Shown one piece after another: positions 1 to 6,882 of a stretch of 15,804 nt of DNA. The stretch comes from an uncultured Lysobacteraceae bacterium (GTDB lineage: Bacteria > Pseudomonadota > Gammaproteobacteria > Xanthomonadales > Rhodanobacteraceae). The first letter of the stretch is position 1, and each line of letters begins with the position of its first letter. The stretch is taken from assembly GCA_946482585.1 (NCBI GenBank), contig CAMLSI010000059.1, positions 1 through 15,804 of the forward strand, in the 5' to 3' direction. Below the pieces are notes generated by a model, which was not told the origin of the DNA, did not search any database, and saw only the letters and a list, made by a program, of their open reading frames with translations. The position numbers and the translations under genes are program-made.

Positions 1-123
1 CAGCGGCGCGACACCGTCGACGAACAGCGCGGTCTCGAACAGGCCGTCGCCGTACAGCAGGCCGCGGTCGAGCACGGCGACGTCGGTGCCGGGGCGGCCG
101 TCGACGAAGCTGCGCGCTGTCAT
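1..123 (-). CDS. pabC: Aminodeoxychorismate lyase PabC, N-terminal part, cut by window edge
   Basis: Translating the minus strand from the ATG at 123 gives 41 residues beginning MTARSFVDGRPGTDVAVLDR, followed by GLLYGDGLFETALFVDG. The D-R-G-L-x-Y-G-D-G-L-F-E-T block is the N-terminal signature of PLP-dependent fold-type IV 4-amino-4-deoxychorismate lyases, which release pyruvate from aminodeoxychorismate to give p-aminobenzoate in folate synthesis. The catalytic Lys lies beyond the window. The start codon overlaps the pabB stop (ATGA, 120-123), so translational coupling with pabB is likely. The same fold also includes branched-chain and D-amino-acid aminotransferases, but the position directly after pabB favours PabC. 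Confidence 0.85.
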   Translation of the reverse strand, partial: MTARSFVDGRPGTDVAVLDRGLLYGDGLFETALFVDGVAPL

Positions 124-1508
124 GCATCGAGTCCGAGCGCGCGCAGCAGGCCGCGCGCCTTGTACCGCGTTTCCTCGAGTTCGCGCGTCGCGACCGAGTC
201 CACGACGATGCCGGCGCCGGCGCGCCAGCGCAGTGTGTCGCCACTGCGACCGATGGTGCGGATCAGGATATTGAGGTCGAGATCGCCGTCGCGGTTCAGA
301 TAGCCGAAGGCGCCGGTGTACGCGCCGCGACCGCAGCCCTCGAGCTCGGCAATGATCTGCATGCAACGCACTTTCGGACAGCCGGTGATCGTGCCGCCCG
401 GAAACACCGCGCGGATCACTTCGCCCGGCGTCACGTCGCGCCGCAAGGTCGCGCGCACGTTCGAGACGATGTGGTGCACGTGGGCATAGGTCTCGACACT
501 CATGAGTTCGTCGACGATGACGCTGCCCGGCTGCGCGACACGGCCGAGGTCATTGCGTTCGAGATCGATCAGCATCACGTGTTCTGCGCGCTCTTTCGGG
601 TGGCCGACGAGTTCGCGGATCCGCTCCGCATCGTCGTCGCCGGGAAAGCGCGGCCGCGTGCCCGCGATCGGCCGCGTCTGCACGCAATCGCCCTGCACCT
701 GCACGAGGCGTTCGGGCGATGACGAGATCACGGCCCAGTCGTCGCGCTGGAACAGGCCGGCGAACGGCGACGGATTCGCCGCACGCAGGTTCGCGTAGAG
801 CTGCGCCGACGACACCGGTTCGGCCAGCCGGGCGCGCCATTCGCGCGACAGATTGACCTGGAAGATGTCGCCGGCACGCAGATAGTCGTGAATGCGCCCG
901 ACACCGTCGAGAAATGCCTGCGGCGCGTCTTCGTCGATCGCATCGAGCGCGACCGGACGCGGCGTCGGTGTCTGAGCCGCGGTGAGGTCGGCTTCGATCT
1001 CATCCAGCAACGCGGCGAATTCGGGTTCCGCGACGAGCACTGTGCGACCGTGCGCATGGTCGACGAGCACGCCGACCGGACAGCGCAGCGCGATCGCGCG
1101 CGGCAGCGCCGCATCGGGCGCAGCCGGCAGCCGCAGTACGGGTTCGATGCTCGCCGCGAGTTCGTAGGCGAGGAACAGCGCCCAGCCGCCGCGGAACGGC
1201 AACGCGGCGCCGCCCCCGCCGCGTGCGCAGCGCTGCGCGCGCCAGTGGCGATCGAGCACCGCGAGGAAATCATCGCCGAGATCGGTGCCCTGCGCGTCGA
1301 CGACGCGACCGGACGCCTCCAGGGTGAGGCTGTCCTGCGGAAACGCCGGCAGCACGTCCCAGCACGCGTTTCCACTGGTGGCGACGCTCTGCAACAGGCA
1401 GGGATAGCGCGCCGGCCGCGCCGCCGCGAGTGCGAGCAGGTCATGGCGCAGCGGCAACTCGCGCGTGACGAGAGCGGATCGCAGCGGCGCTGGAACGAAA
1501 ACGGACAC
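120..1508 (-). CDS. pabB: Aminodeoxychorismate synthase component I (PabB)
   Basis: This 462-residue chorismate-binding enzyme aminates chorismate to aminodeoxychorismate, using ammonia from the PabA glutaminase, for folate synthesis. Visible family motifs are FQVNLS (216-221), PSPFAGLF (246-253), SSSPERL (262-268), PIAGT (280-284), ERNDLGR (317-323), GTITGCPK (372-379) and a C-terminal GAGIV block. E. coli PabB has Lys in PIKGT; here that residue is Ala282 (codon 663-665), as in anthranilate synthase TrpE. I still call PabB because pabC follows with an ATGA overlap and the gene lies in a fab cluster. The start is GTG, because an in-frame TGA lies only two codons upstream (1512-1514). No strong ribosome binding site is visible. 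The 290-base gap to fabF is described separately. Confidence 0.88.
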   Translation of the reverse strand: MSVFVPAPLRSALVTRELPLRHDLLALAAARPARYPCLLQSVATSGNACWDVLPAFPQDSLTLEASGRVVDAQGTDLGDDFLAVLDRHWRAQRCARGGGGAALPFRGGWALFLAYELAASIEPVLRLPAAPDAALPRAIALRCPVGVLVDHAHGRTVLVAEPEFAALLDEIEADLTAAQTPTPRPVALDAIDEDAPQAFLDGVGRIHDYLRAGDIFQVNLSREWRARLAEPVSSAQLYANLRAANPSPFAGLFQRDDWAVISSSPERLVQVQGDCVQTRPIAGTRPRFPGDDDAERIRELVGHPKERAEHVMLIDLERNDLGRVAQPGSVIVDELMSVETYAHVHHIVSNVRATLRRDVTPGEVIRAVFPGGTITGCPKVRCMQIIAELEGCGRGAYTGAFGYLNRDGDLDLNILIRTIGRSGDTLRWRAGAGIVVDSVATRELEETRYKARGLLRALGLDA

Positions 1509-1798
1509 GGGTCAGTACTGCCCTGCGGGTCGGTGCGAGGGACGAAGCGCGCAGCCGCCGTGAACGGGCTGCATGCGCGGAACGACGGCATCGCCAGCGT
1601 ACCGCGCCGGCACCCGGAGCGGCCGTGAAGCCGCGCCGGGCGACGTGCCGGCCGCGGGTGCGACACCCCCGCGCGCGCGGCGGACGCGGCACGGCAGCAC
1701 CGTGGGGACGGCACGAACGCCGCTGCACCGCGTCGGCGTGTTCAGGGGCTGATCCGAGGCCGGCGAACGTGCGGGCGCGGCGACGCGCCCGATGGGAT
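1509..1798. other. Intergenic gap between fabF and pabB
   Basis: I see no convincing gene in these 290 bases. Open frames that cross it are continuations of frames overlapping fabF or pabB. The only structures I can point to are the inverted repeat near the fabF end (1773-1790) and a weak minus-strand TACGCT hexamer (1596-1601), which has no acceptable -35 partner. A pabB promoter in this gap is possible but not supported by a clear motif. Confidence 0.5.
1773..1790 (-). terminator. Perfect hairpin after fabF, no U-tract
   Basis: GGGCGCG (1773-1779) and CGCGCCC (1784-1790) form a perfect 7-bp stem with a 4-base loop, 8 bases beyond the fabF stop in the direction of transcription. No run of U follows, so this is more likely an mRNA-stabilising or processing hairpin, or a Rho-assisted site, than a classical terminator. 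Confidence 0.3.
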
Positions 1799-3037
1799 TC
1801 AGACGCGCCGGAACACGAGGGTGCCGTTCGTTCCGCCGAAGCCGAACGAGTTCGACAGCACCACGTCGACCTTGGCCTGACGCGCGGTATTCGGCACGTA
1901 GTCGAGGTCGCAGCCTTCGCCCGGATTGTCGAGATTGATCGTCGGCGGCACCACGTTGTCGCGCAACGCGAGCACCGAGAAGATCGCTTCGACGCCACCC
2001 GCGGCGCCGAGCAGATGGCCGGTCATCGACTTCGTCGACGAGACCATGACCTTGCCTGCATGCGCGCCGAGCACGCTCTTCATGCCCTGGGTCTCGGCGA
2101 GATCGCCGGCCGGCGTCGAGGTGCCGTGCGCATTGATGTAGTCCACGTCGGCCGCACTCAGGCCGGCGTCCTTGAGCGCGTTGGCCATGCAGCGCGCCGC
2201 GCCTTCGCCGTTCTCGCTCGGCGAGGTCATGTGATAGGCATCGCCGCTCATGCCGAAACCGGCGAGTTCGGCGTAGATGCGCGCGCCGCGCGCCTTGGCG
2301 TGTTCGTATTCTTCGAGGACCAGCACGCCGGCGCCGTCGGACAGCACGAAGCCGTCGCGGTCCTTGTCCCAGGGACGGCTGGCCTTGGTCGGCTCGTCGT
2401 TGCGCGTCGACAGCGCGCGCGCCGAACAGAAACCGCCGATGGCGGTGCCCGTCGTGGAGTATTCGGCGCCGCCCGCGATCATCACGTCGGCGTCGCCGTA
2501 GGCGATCATGCGCGCGGCCAGGCCGATGTTGTGCGCCGCGGTCGTGCAGGCCGTCACGACGGAAATGTTCGGGCCCTTGACGCCGGTCATGATGGAAACG
2601 TTGCCGGAGATCATGTTGATGATCGTCGACGGCACGAAGAACGGCGAGATCTTGCGCGGACCGCCTTCGGCCAGCGCCTGGCTGGTGCGCTCGATCGTCG
2701 TGATGCCGCCGATGCCGGCACCGACGCTGACGCCGATGCGCTCGGCGTTGGCCTCGGTGACTTCGAGTCCCGAGTCCTTGAGCGCATCCAGCGATGCGGC
2801 AACGCCGTAGTGGATGAACGCGTCCATCTTCTTCACGTCCTTCGGCGCGATCCATCGCGTCGGATCGAAGTCGCGGACTTCACCGGCGATGCGCGTGGAA
2901 TAGCCGCTCGCGTCGAAGTGCGTGATGGGACCGATTCCGCTGACGCCGCCGACGATGTTGTTCCAGGCGGTGGTGAGATCGTTGCCGACCGGACTCAGGA
3001 TGCCCATGCCGGTGATGACGACGCGACGCTTGCTCAT
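1799..3037 (-). CDS. fabF: 3-oxoacyl-ACP synthase II (FabF)
   Basis: FabF is the elongating ketosynthase: it condenses malonyl-ACP with acyl-ACP in the cytosolic type II fatty acid cycle. The protein is 412 residues, about the size of E. coli FabF (413). The Cys-His-His triad is visible as Cys164 in [11 protein letters not shown], His304 in [12 protein letters not shown] and His341 in [12 protein letters not shown]. The glycine-rich C-terminal [10 protein letters not shown] is also present. The frame stays open 42 codons upstream, but [12 protein letters not shown] is the family N-terminus, and GGAAG (minus strand, 3045-3049) sits at good spacing before the ATG at 3037. The gene follows acpP after 177 bases that contain a terminator-like hairpin. 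Confidence 0.97.
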   Translation of the reverse strand: MSKRRVVITGMGILSPVGNDLTTAWNNIVGGVSGIGPITHFDASGYSTRIAGEVRDFDPTRWIAPKDVKKMDAFIHYGVAASLDALKDSGLEVTEANAERIGVSVGAGIGGITTIERTSQALAEGGPRKISPFFVPSTIINMISGNVSIMTGVKGPNISVVTACTTAAHNIGLAARMIAYGDADVMIAGGAEYSTTGTAIGGFCSARALSTRNDEPTKASRPWDKDRDGFVLSDGAGVLVLEEYEHAKARGARIYAELAGFGMSGDAYHMTSPSENGEGAARCMANALKDAGLSAADVDYINAHGTSTPAGDLAETQGMKSVLGAHAGKVMVSSTKSMTGHLLGAAGGVEAIFSVLALRDNVVPPTINLDNPGEGCDLDYVPNTARQAKVDVVLSNSFGFGGTNGTLVFRRV

Positions 3038-3161
3038 GCGAATGCTTCCAGACTGAAGTAGCGGCGCCGGCGACCGCGTGCGCGCCGTGGCGGCGGCGCG
3101 CTCGAACCGGCGGGACGGCTCAGGATCGGCTGCGCCGGAACGCCGCGAACACGGCGCTCCC

Positions 3162-3189
3162 AAAACGCGAACTGCGCCATGCGGCGCAG
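3162..3189 (-). terminator. Hairpin after acpP with weak U-tract
   Basis: On the minus strand, CTGCGCC and GGCGCAG pair perfectly (7 bp, 4-base loop; 3172-3189), 25 bases after the acpP stop. TTCGCGTTTT follows, so four U residues lie just beyond the stem (3162-3165). This fits a partial terminator that would leave acpP transcripts more abundant than fabF transcripts. The U-run is not directly adjacent to the stem, so efficiency is uncertain. Confidence 0.45.
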
Positions 3190-3214
3190 CTCGGATGCAG
3201 CTTGGGGATCGGGC

Positions 3215-3454
3215 TCAGGGCTTGACGTGGGCCTTGATATAGTCGACCGCCTGCTGCACGGTCGTGATCTTCTCGGCTTCCTCGTCCGGGATCTCACACT
3301 CGAATTCTTCTTCGAGCGCCATCACCAGCTCCACCGTATCGAGCGAGTCGGCGCCGAGATCGTCCACGAAGGAAGCGTTCTGGGTGACTTCGTCTTCCTT
3401 CACGCCGAGTTGTTCGACGACGATCTTCTTGACGCGTTCTTCGATGCTGCTCAT
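3215..3454 (-). CDS. acpP: Acyl carrier protein
   Basis: AcpP carries growing acyl chains on 4'-phosphopantetheine between the Fab enzymes. The 79-residue product is highly acidic and has the attachment site GADSLDTVE with Ser37, followed by the acidic recognition helix ([12 protein letters not shown]). It begins [12 protein letters not shown] and ends with DYIKAHVKP, as in E. coli ACP. The frame is open upstream to 3718, but the ATG at 3454 has the best ribosome binding site in the window (GGGAGGA, 3464-3470 on the minus strand), and upstream residues do not fit the family. The 212-base gap from fabG holds a possible own promoter. Confidence 0.98.
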   Translation of the reverse strand: MSSIEERVKKIVVEQLGVKEDEVTQNASFVDDLGADSLDTVELVMALEEEFECEIPDEEAEKITTVQQAVDYIKAHVKP

Positions 3455-3463
3455 TGTGCAAAT

Positions 3464-3470
3464 TCCTCCC
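3464..3470 (-). promoter_or_regulatory. Strong ribosome binding site of acpP
   Basis: GGGAGGA on the minus strand lies 9 bases before the acpP ATG and fixes that start. The preceding bases CCCTTC can pair with the GGG of the site to form a small stem, so modest RNA-level control is conceivable but unproven. Confidence 0.7.
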
Positions 3471-3592
3471 GAAGGGAATAGTTCAAAACCGAAAACACAC
3501 TTCCTGTCATCCGCGGCGACATATGCCTGCGCCGTATCCCGACGGGCAGGTCCGCCTGCGGGTACCCATCCATGGCAACACAAAGCTCGGCG

Positions 3593-3621
3593 ATTGTAGA
3601 GGAATCGGATCGGACCAACCA
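3593..3621 (-). promoter_or_regulatory. Candidate internal promoter for acpP
   Basis: In the 212-base fabG-acpP gap, which looks less GC-rich than its surroundings, the minus strand has a TACAAT hexamer (3593-3598; five of six match TATAAT). TGGTTG lies 17 bases upstream (3616-3621) as a poor -35. E. coli acpP also has its own promoter at this place in the fab cluster. The -10 is good and the -35 weak, so this is a moderate call. Confidence 0.4.
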
Positions 3622-3666
3622 GATACGAGCGTTTGAGTCGACGCGAACCTCCAAACCGCTGATTTA

Positions 3667-4410
3667 TCAGGGCATGTACATGCCGCCGTTGACGTGCAGC
3701 GTTTCGCCGGTGATCCACGCGGCGGCCGGCGACGCAAGGAATGCAACCGCCTGCGCGATGTCGTCGGGCTGACCGAGGCGGCCCAGCGCGATCTGCGTGA
3801 GCATCGCGTCCTTCTGCTCCTGCGGCAGCGCTGCGGTCATGTCGGTTTCGATGAAGCCCGGCGCGACGACGTTGACCGTGATGCCGCGCGAACCGATCTC
3901 GCGCGCGAGCGATTTCGAGAACGCGATGATGCCGGCCTTGGCCGCCGCGTAGTTGGCCTGGCCCGGATTGCCGGTCAGGCCGATGACCGAGGCGATACTG
4001 ATGATGCGCCCCTTGCGCGCCTTCATCATGCCGCGCATCACGGCCTTGGATGTGCGGTAGACCGAGCTCAGGTTGGTGTCGAGGATGATCTGCCAGTCCT
4101 CTTCCTTCATGCGCATGAGCAATTGGTCGCGCGTGATGCCGGCGTTGTTGACGAGGACGGACACGCCACCGAATTCCTTGCCGATCGCATCGACCAACGC
4201 CTCGACCGCGGCGCCGTCGGTCACGTTCAGCACGCGGCCGTGGCCGCCGAGCGGCGCGAGCGCCTGCCCGATCGCCGCGGCACCTGATTCGCTCGTCGCC
4301 GTGCCGATCACGGTCGCGCCGGCTTCGGCCAGGCGTCGCGCGATGGCCGCGCCGATGCCGCGGCTGGCGCCCGTGACGAGCGCGATTTCGCCCTGCAGAT
4401 TTCCACTCAT
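3667..4410 (-). CDS. fabG: 3-oxoacyl-ACP reductase (FabG)
   Basis: FabG is the NADPH-dependent short-chain dehydrogenase that reduces 3-oxoacyl-ACP to 3-hydroxyacyl-ACP. The protein is 247 residues (E. coli 244). It shows the dinucleotide-binding TGASRGIG (13-20), NNAG (88-91), and the catalytic tetrad Asn113, Ser141, Tyr154 and Lys158 (Tyr and Lys in NYAAAKAG). [10 protein letters not shown] and the C-terminal [13 protein letters not shown] are typical of FabG rather than other short-chain dehydrogenases. The ATG at 4410 is chosen because upstream in-frame residues are not family-like. The gene ends with tandem stops TGA TAA. It follows fabD after 43 bases that include a terminator-like hairpin. 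Confidence 0.97.
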   Translation of the reverse strand: MSGNLQGEIALVTGASRGIGAAIARRLAEAGATVIGTATSESGAAAIGQALAPLGGHGRVLNVTDGAAVEALVDAIGKEFGGVSVLVNNAGITRDQLLMRMKEEDWQIILDTNLSSVYRTSKAVMRGMMKARKGRIISIASVIGLTGNPGQANYAAAKAGIIAFSKSLAREIGSRGITVNVVAPGFIETDMTAALPQEQKDAMLTQIALGRLGQPDDIAQAVAFLASPAAAWITGETLHVNGGMYMP

Positions 4411-4437
4411 GACATTGTTCCGTTGGGGAATTTCTGG

Positions 4438-4465
4438 AAAAACGGCGGCCGCGTCAGGCGGCCGC
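4438..4465 (-). terminator. Terminator-like hairpin with U5 at fabD/fabG junction
   Basis: On the minus strand GCGGCCGC, a 5-base loop CTGAC and a second GCGGCCGC form a perfect 8-bp stem (4445-4465). CG and then five T residues follow (4438-4442). The loop holds the fabD stop codon TGA. This is the most terminator-like element in the fab operon. Because fabG and acpP lie downstream, it would act as a partial terminator or attenuator. Each arm is itself a palindrome, so alternative pairings exist. Confidence 0.5.
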
Positions 4466-5398
4466 TTCGGCGAGCGCGGCATCGAGCTCTGCGAGCGCGC
4501 CGATCGCGCGGGTCTCGAGCGACTTGTCGATGCGCTTGATGAGCCCGGCCAGTACCTTGCCCGGACCGCATTCGAGTGCGCGCGTCGCGCCGCCGGCGAC
4601 GAGCGCCTGGACGCATTCGGTCCAGCGCACCGGCTGGTACAGCTGGCGACGCAGCGCGTCGCGGATCGCATCGACCGTGTCGAGCGCGCGCGCGTCGGCA
4701 TTCTGCACGACCGGAATCGCCGGCAGGGACCACGCGATCGACTGCATGCGCTCGGCGAGGCGGTCGGCCGCGCCGCGCATGAGCGCGCAGTGCGACGGCA
4801 CGCTCACGGCGAGCTTCACGGACTTCTTCACGCCGAGCTCGGCCAACCGCGCTATCGCGCGATCGACTGCGGCCGCATGCCCGGCGATGACGACCTGGCC
4901 CGGCGAGTTGTAGTTCGCGGGCGAAACGATGTCGTCGCCGGCCGCATCGGCACAAGCCTGCGCGATCTGCGCATCGTCGCCGCCGATGATGGCCGCCATC
5001 GCGCCGACGCCGGCCGGAACCGCGGCCTGCATCAGGCGACCGCGCTCGGCGACGAGTGCGGCAGCGTCGACGAGAGACAGCGCGCCGGACGCGACGAGCG
5101 CGGAATATTCGCCGAGGCTGTGTCCGGCGAAGCGCGCCGGCAGCGCGCCGCCGCGATCGCGCCAGACGCGCCAGACCGCCACCGATGCGGCCAGCAGCGC
5201 GGGCTGCGTGTTCTCCGTGCGATTGAGCGAGTCTTCGGGACCGTCCTGCGACAGCGCCCAGAGGTCGATGCCGGCGCCGGCCGAGGCTTCGTCGAAGGTT
5301 TGCCTGACGAGCGCATGGCTCGCGGCGAGTTCGGCGAGCATGCCGACCGATTGCGAGCCCTGGCCCGGGAATACGAAAGCGAGATGCGATTGCGTCAT
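4454..5398 (-). CDS. fabD: Malonyl-CoA:ACP transacylase (FabD)
   Basis: FabD moves malonyl from CoA to ACP, supplying extender units for FabH and FabF. The 314-residue protein begins MTQSHLAFVFPGQGSQSVGM with the oxyanion-loop PGQGSQ. The nucleophile is Ser94 in GHSLGEYSAL. Arg119, His203 in VPSHCALM and Gln252 in RQLYQPVRW match the catalytic and substrate residues of E. coli FabD (Ser92, Arg117, His201, Gln250). The ATG at 5398 gives the family N-terminus, but I see no clear ribosome binding site before it. A 10-bp hairpin lies in the 78-base gap from fabH, and a U-tailed hairpin overlaps its stop codon. Confidence 0.97.
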   Translation of the reverse strand: MTQSHLAFVFPGQGSQSVGMLAELAASHALVRQTFDEASAGAGIDLWALSQDGPEDSLNRTENTQPALLAASVAVWRVWRDRGGALPARFAGHSLGEYSALVASGALSLVDAAALVAERGRLMQAAVPAGVGAMAAIIGGDDAQIAQACADAAGDDIVSPANYNSPGQVVIAGHAAAVDRAIARLAELGVKKSVKLAVSVPSHCALMRGAADRLAERMQSIAWSLPAIPVVQNADARALDTVDAIRDALRRQLYQPVRWTECVQALVAGGATRALECGPGKVLAGLIKRIDKSLETRAIGALAELDAALAEAAA

Positions 5399-5444
5399 GT
5401 CAGGTCAGGAATGGCTTGCTGCAATGGAGCTGCGATGGATCGGA

Positions 5445-5472
5445 GGCGCGGCGGCGCGAGACCCGCCGCGCC
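5445..5472 (-). repeat. Perfect 10-bp inverted repeat after fabH
   Basis: GGCGCGGCGG (5445-5454) and CCGCCGCGCC (5463-5472) pair perfectly around an 8-base loop, starting 4 bases after the fabH stop. No U-tract follows on the minus strand, so it is more likely a stabilising or processing hairpin between fabH and fabD than an intrinsic terminator. Confidence 0.45.
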
Positions 5473-5476
5473 ATGC

Positions 5477-6448
5477 TCAATAGCGCACGAGCGCCGAGCC
5501 CCAGGTGAAGCCGCCGCCGAACGCTTCCATCAGCAGCAGCTGGCCGCGCTGCACGCGGCCCGAGCGCACGGCGTAGTCGAGCGCGAGCGGCACCGAGCCG
5601 GAGGAGGTGTTGCCGTGCTTGTCGACCGTGACGATGACGCGGTCCATCGGCATTTCGAGGCGCTTGGCCGTGGCCTGGATGATGCGCAGGTTGGCCTGGT
5701 GCGGAATCAGCCAGTCGATCGAGGACTTCTGCAGGCCGTTCGCGGCCAGCGTTTCCTCGACGACGGCGTCGAGCGTCTTGACCGCGACCTTGAACACTTC
5801 GTTGCCGGTCATGAGCACGCGCACGCCGGCGTTGTGTTCTTCCGGCTTGAAGCCGGCGGATACGCCGACCGGATTCCACAGCAATTCCTTGTACGCGCCG
5901 TCGGCGTGCAGGTGCGTCGAGATGACGCCGGGATCGCTGTCGGCGGTCAGCACGACCGCACCGGCGCCGTCGCCGAACAGCACGCAGGTCGCGCGGTCCG
6001 TCCAGTCGAGCATGCGCGTCAGCGTTTCCGCGCCGACGACGAGCGCCTTCCTGACCGCGCCCGAACGCACGAACTTGTCGGCGACACTGAGCGCGTAGAT
6101 GAAACCCGAGCACGCGGCGTTGACGTCGAACGCGGCGCAGCCGTTCGCGCCGAGGCGATGCTGCAGCAGGCAGGCGGTGGACGGGAAGATGAGGTCGGGC
6201 GTGGTGGTGCCGACGACGATGAGTTCGATCTCGCGGATGTCGACGCCGGCGGCATCGAGGGCCGCACGCGCAGCACGCTCGGCGAGGTCGGACGTGGTCT
6301 GGCCTTCCGCGGCGACGTGGCGCTGGCGGATGCCGGTGCGGGAGTGGATCCATTCGTCGGTCGTGTCGACGAGTTTCTCCAGGTCCGCGTTGGTCAGGAT
6401 CTTGTCCGGCAGATAGCTGCCGGTGCCTGCGATACGGGAATGAATCAG
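5477..6448 (-). CDS. fabH: 3-oxoacyl-ACP synthase III (FabH), probable non-AUG start
   Basis: FabH starts fatty acid synthesis by condensing acetyl-CoA (or another short acyl-CoA) with malonyl-ACP. From the CTG at 6448 the protein is 323 residues (E. coli 317), with the triad Cys113 (VNAACSGF), His250 ([10 protein letters not shown]) and Asn280 ([14 protein letters not shown]). The family N-terminus falls at [13 protein letters not shown], yet no ATG or GTG is available there. AGGGGGG (6457-6463) lies 8 bases before the CTG and 11 before an ATT at 6445. The only conventional alternative is a TTG at 6508, which adds a 20-residue Arg-rich extension and lies beside a strong hairpin. Identity is certain; the start is not. 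Confidence 0.95.
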   Translation of the reverse strand: MIHSRIAGTGSYLPDKILTNADLEKLVDTTDEWIHSRTGIRQRHVAAEGQTTSDLAERAARAALDAAGVDIREIELIVVGTTTPDLIFPSTACLLQHRLGANGCAAFDVNAACSGFIYALSVADKFVRSGAVRKALVVGAETLTRMLDWTDRATCVLFGDGAGAVVLTADSDPGVISTHLHADGAYKELLWNPVGVSAGFKPEEHNAGVRVLMTGNEVFKVAVKTLDAVVEETLAANGLQKSSIDWLIPHQANLRIIQATAKRLEMPMDRVIVTVDKHGNTSSGSVPLALDYAVRSGRVQRGQLLLMEAFGGGFTWGSALVRY

Positions 6449-6456
6449 AGCGGCTT

Positions 6457-6463
6457 CCCCCCT
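6457..6463 (-). promoter_or_regulatory. Ribosome binding site pointing to the FabH CTG/ATT start
   Basis: AGGGGGG on the minus strand is the only strong Shine-Dalgarno-like sequence near the fabH 5' end. Its spacing (8 bases to CTG, 11 to ATT) supports initiation at a rare start codon at the family N-terminus. For the TTG at 6508 it would lie inside the coding region and serve no purpose. Confidence 0.5.
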
Positions 6464-6512
6464 GCATCTGGACGGCGCGCTCCGCGGACGGAATCGCGCG
6501 ACCTGCAAACGA

Positions 6513-6536
6513 ATTCCGGCGCGTGCGCGCCGGAAT
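6513..6536 (-). terminator. Perfect 11-bp palindrome between rpmF and fabH
   Basis: ATTCCGGCGCG (6513-6523) and CGCGCCGGAAT (6526-6536) form an 11-bp perfect inverted repeat with only two central bases, 40 bases after the rpmF stop. TCGTTT follows on the minus strand, so it may act as a partial terminator or 3' stabiliser separating rpmF from the fab genes. It lies immediately before the TTG that could otherwise start FabH. Confidence 0.5.
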
Positions 6537-6576
6537 GTCGTATCGACGTCAGTCGGCCGGCTGGCGGCCGCGACGA

Positions 6577-6771
6577 TCAGTCTTCAGTGTGGACCGGGGT
6601 CTTGCTCGGAATCACCTGGCGGCCGCGGTAGTAGCCGTCCTTGGTGATGTGGTGACGGACGTGGACTTCGCCCGTCGTCGGGTCGGTGGCCAGCTGCTTG
6701 GCCGTCAGCGCGTCGTGCGAACGGCGCATGCCGCGGGTCGACGGGGTCTTGCGGGATTTCTGAACTGCCAT
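6577..6771 (-). CDS. rpmF: 50S ribosomal protein L32
   Basis: This 64-residue basic protein starts [20 protein letters not shown], the L32 signature, and continues with a [10 protein letters not shown]...GYYRGRQV segment typical of proteobacterial L32. It has no zinc-ribbon cysteines. E. coli L32 is 57 residues. GGAGAG (6777-6782) precedes the ATG. The yceD-rpmF order is conserved in many proteobacteria. In E. coli plsX follows rpmF; here fabH follows directly. Confidence 0.97.
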   Translation of the reverse strand: MAVQKSRKTPSTRGMRRSHDALTAKQLATDPTTGEVHVRHHITKDGYYRGRQVIPSKTPVHTED

Positions 6772-6832
6772 GGGAACTCTCCAAAAACGCTTGTGTTCGC
6801 TTGCCGTAGGCGGTGACGAACCAACCAGTTAC

Positions 6833-6868
6833 GCGGCTTTCGCCGCACCTGCGCCAATTGCGTGGCGC
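6833..6868 (-). repeat. Two stem-loops in the yceD-rpmF spacer
   Basis: The 111-base spacer contains, on the minus strand, GCGGC-GAAA-GCCGC (6833-6846), a 5-bp stem closed by a GNRA tetraloop. It also contains GCGCCA and TGGCGC arms around six bases (6851-6868). The second hairpin lies about 14 bases after the yceD stop. The spacer is an unusually structured 5' leader for a ribosomal protein gene; no regulator is known to me. Confidence 0.4.
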
Positions 6869-6882
6869 CACCGCCGCTGCTT

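Noticed and set aside
1625..3061. Plus-strand open frame of about 480 codons opposite fabF
   Set aside because: It is opposite a certain fabF gene, with His/Arg/Asp-rich repetitive composition and no domain.
3038..3163. 42-codon N-terminal extension of FabF
   Set aside because: Residues are not conserved family sequence, and a proper ribosome binding site precedes the ATG at 3037.
4073..6631. Very long plus-strand open frame (about 850 codons) across fabG, fabD and fabH
   Set aside because: It is antisense to three clear essential genes, has Arg/Ala/Asp-rich low-information composition, and no recognisable domain. Such frames are common opposite high-GC genes because of codon bias.
6788..6803. 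CGCTTG direct repeat in the rpmF leader
   Set aside because: Two six-base copies ten bases apart are expected by chance; no further copies nearby.
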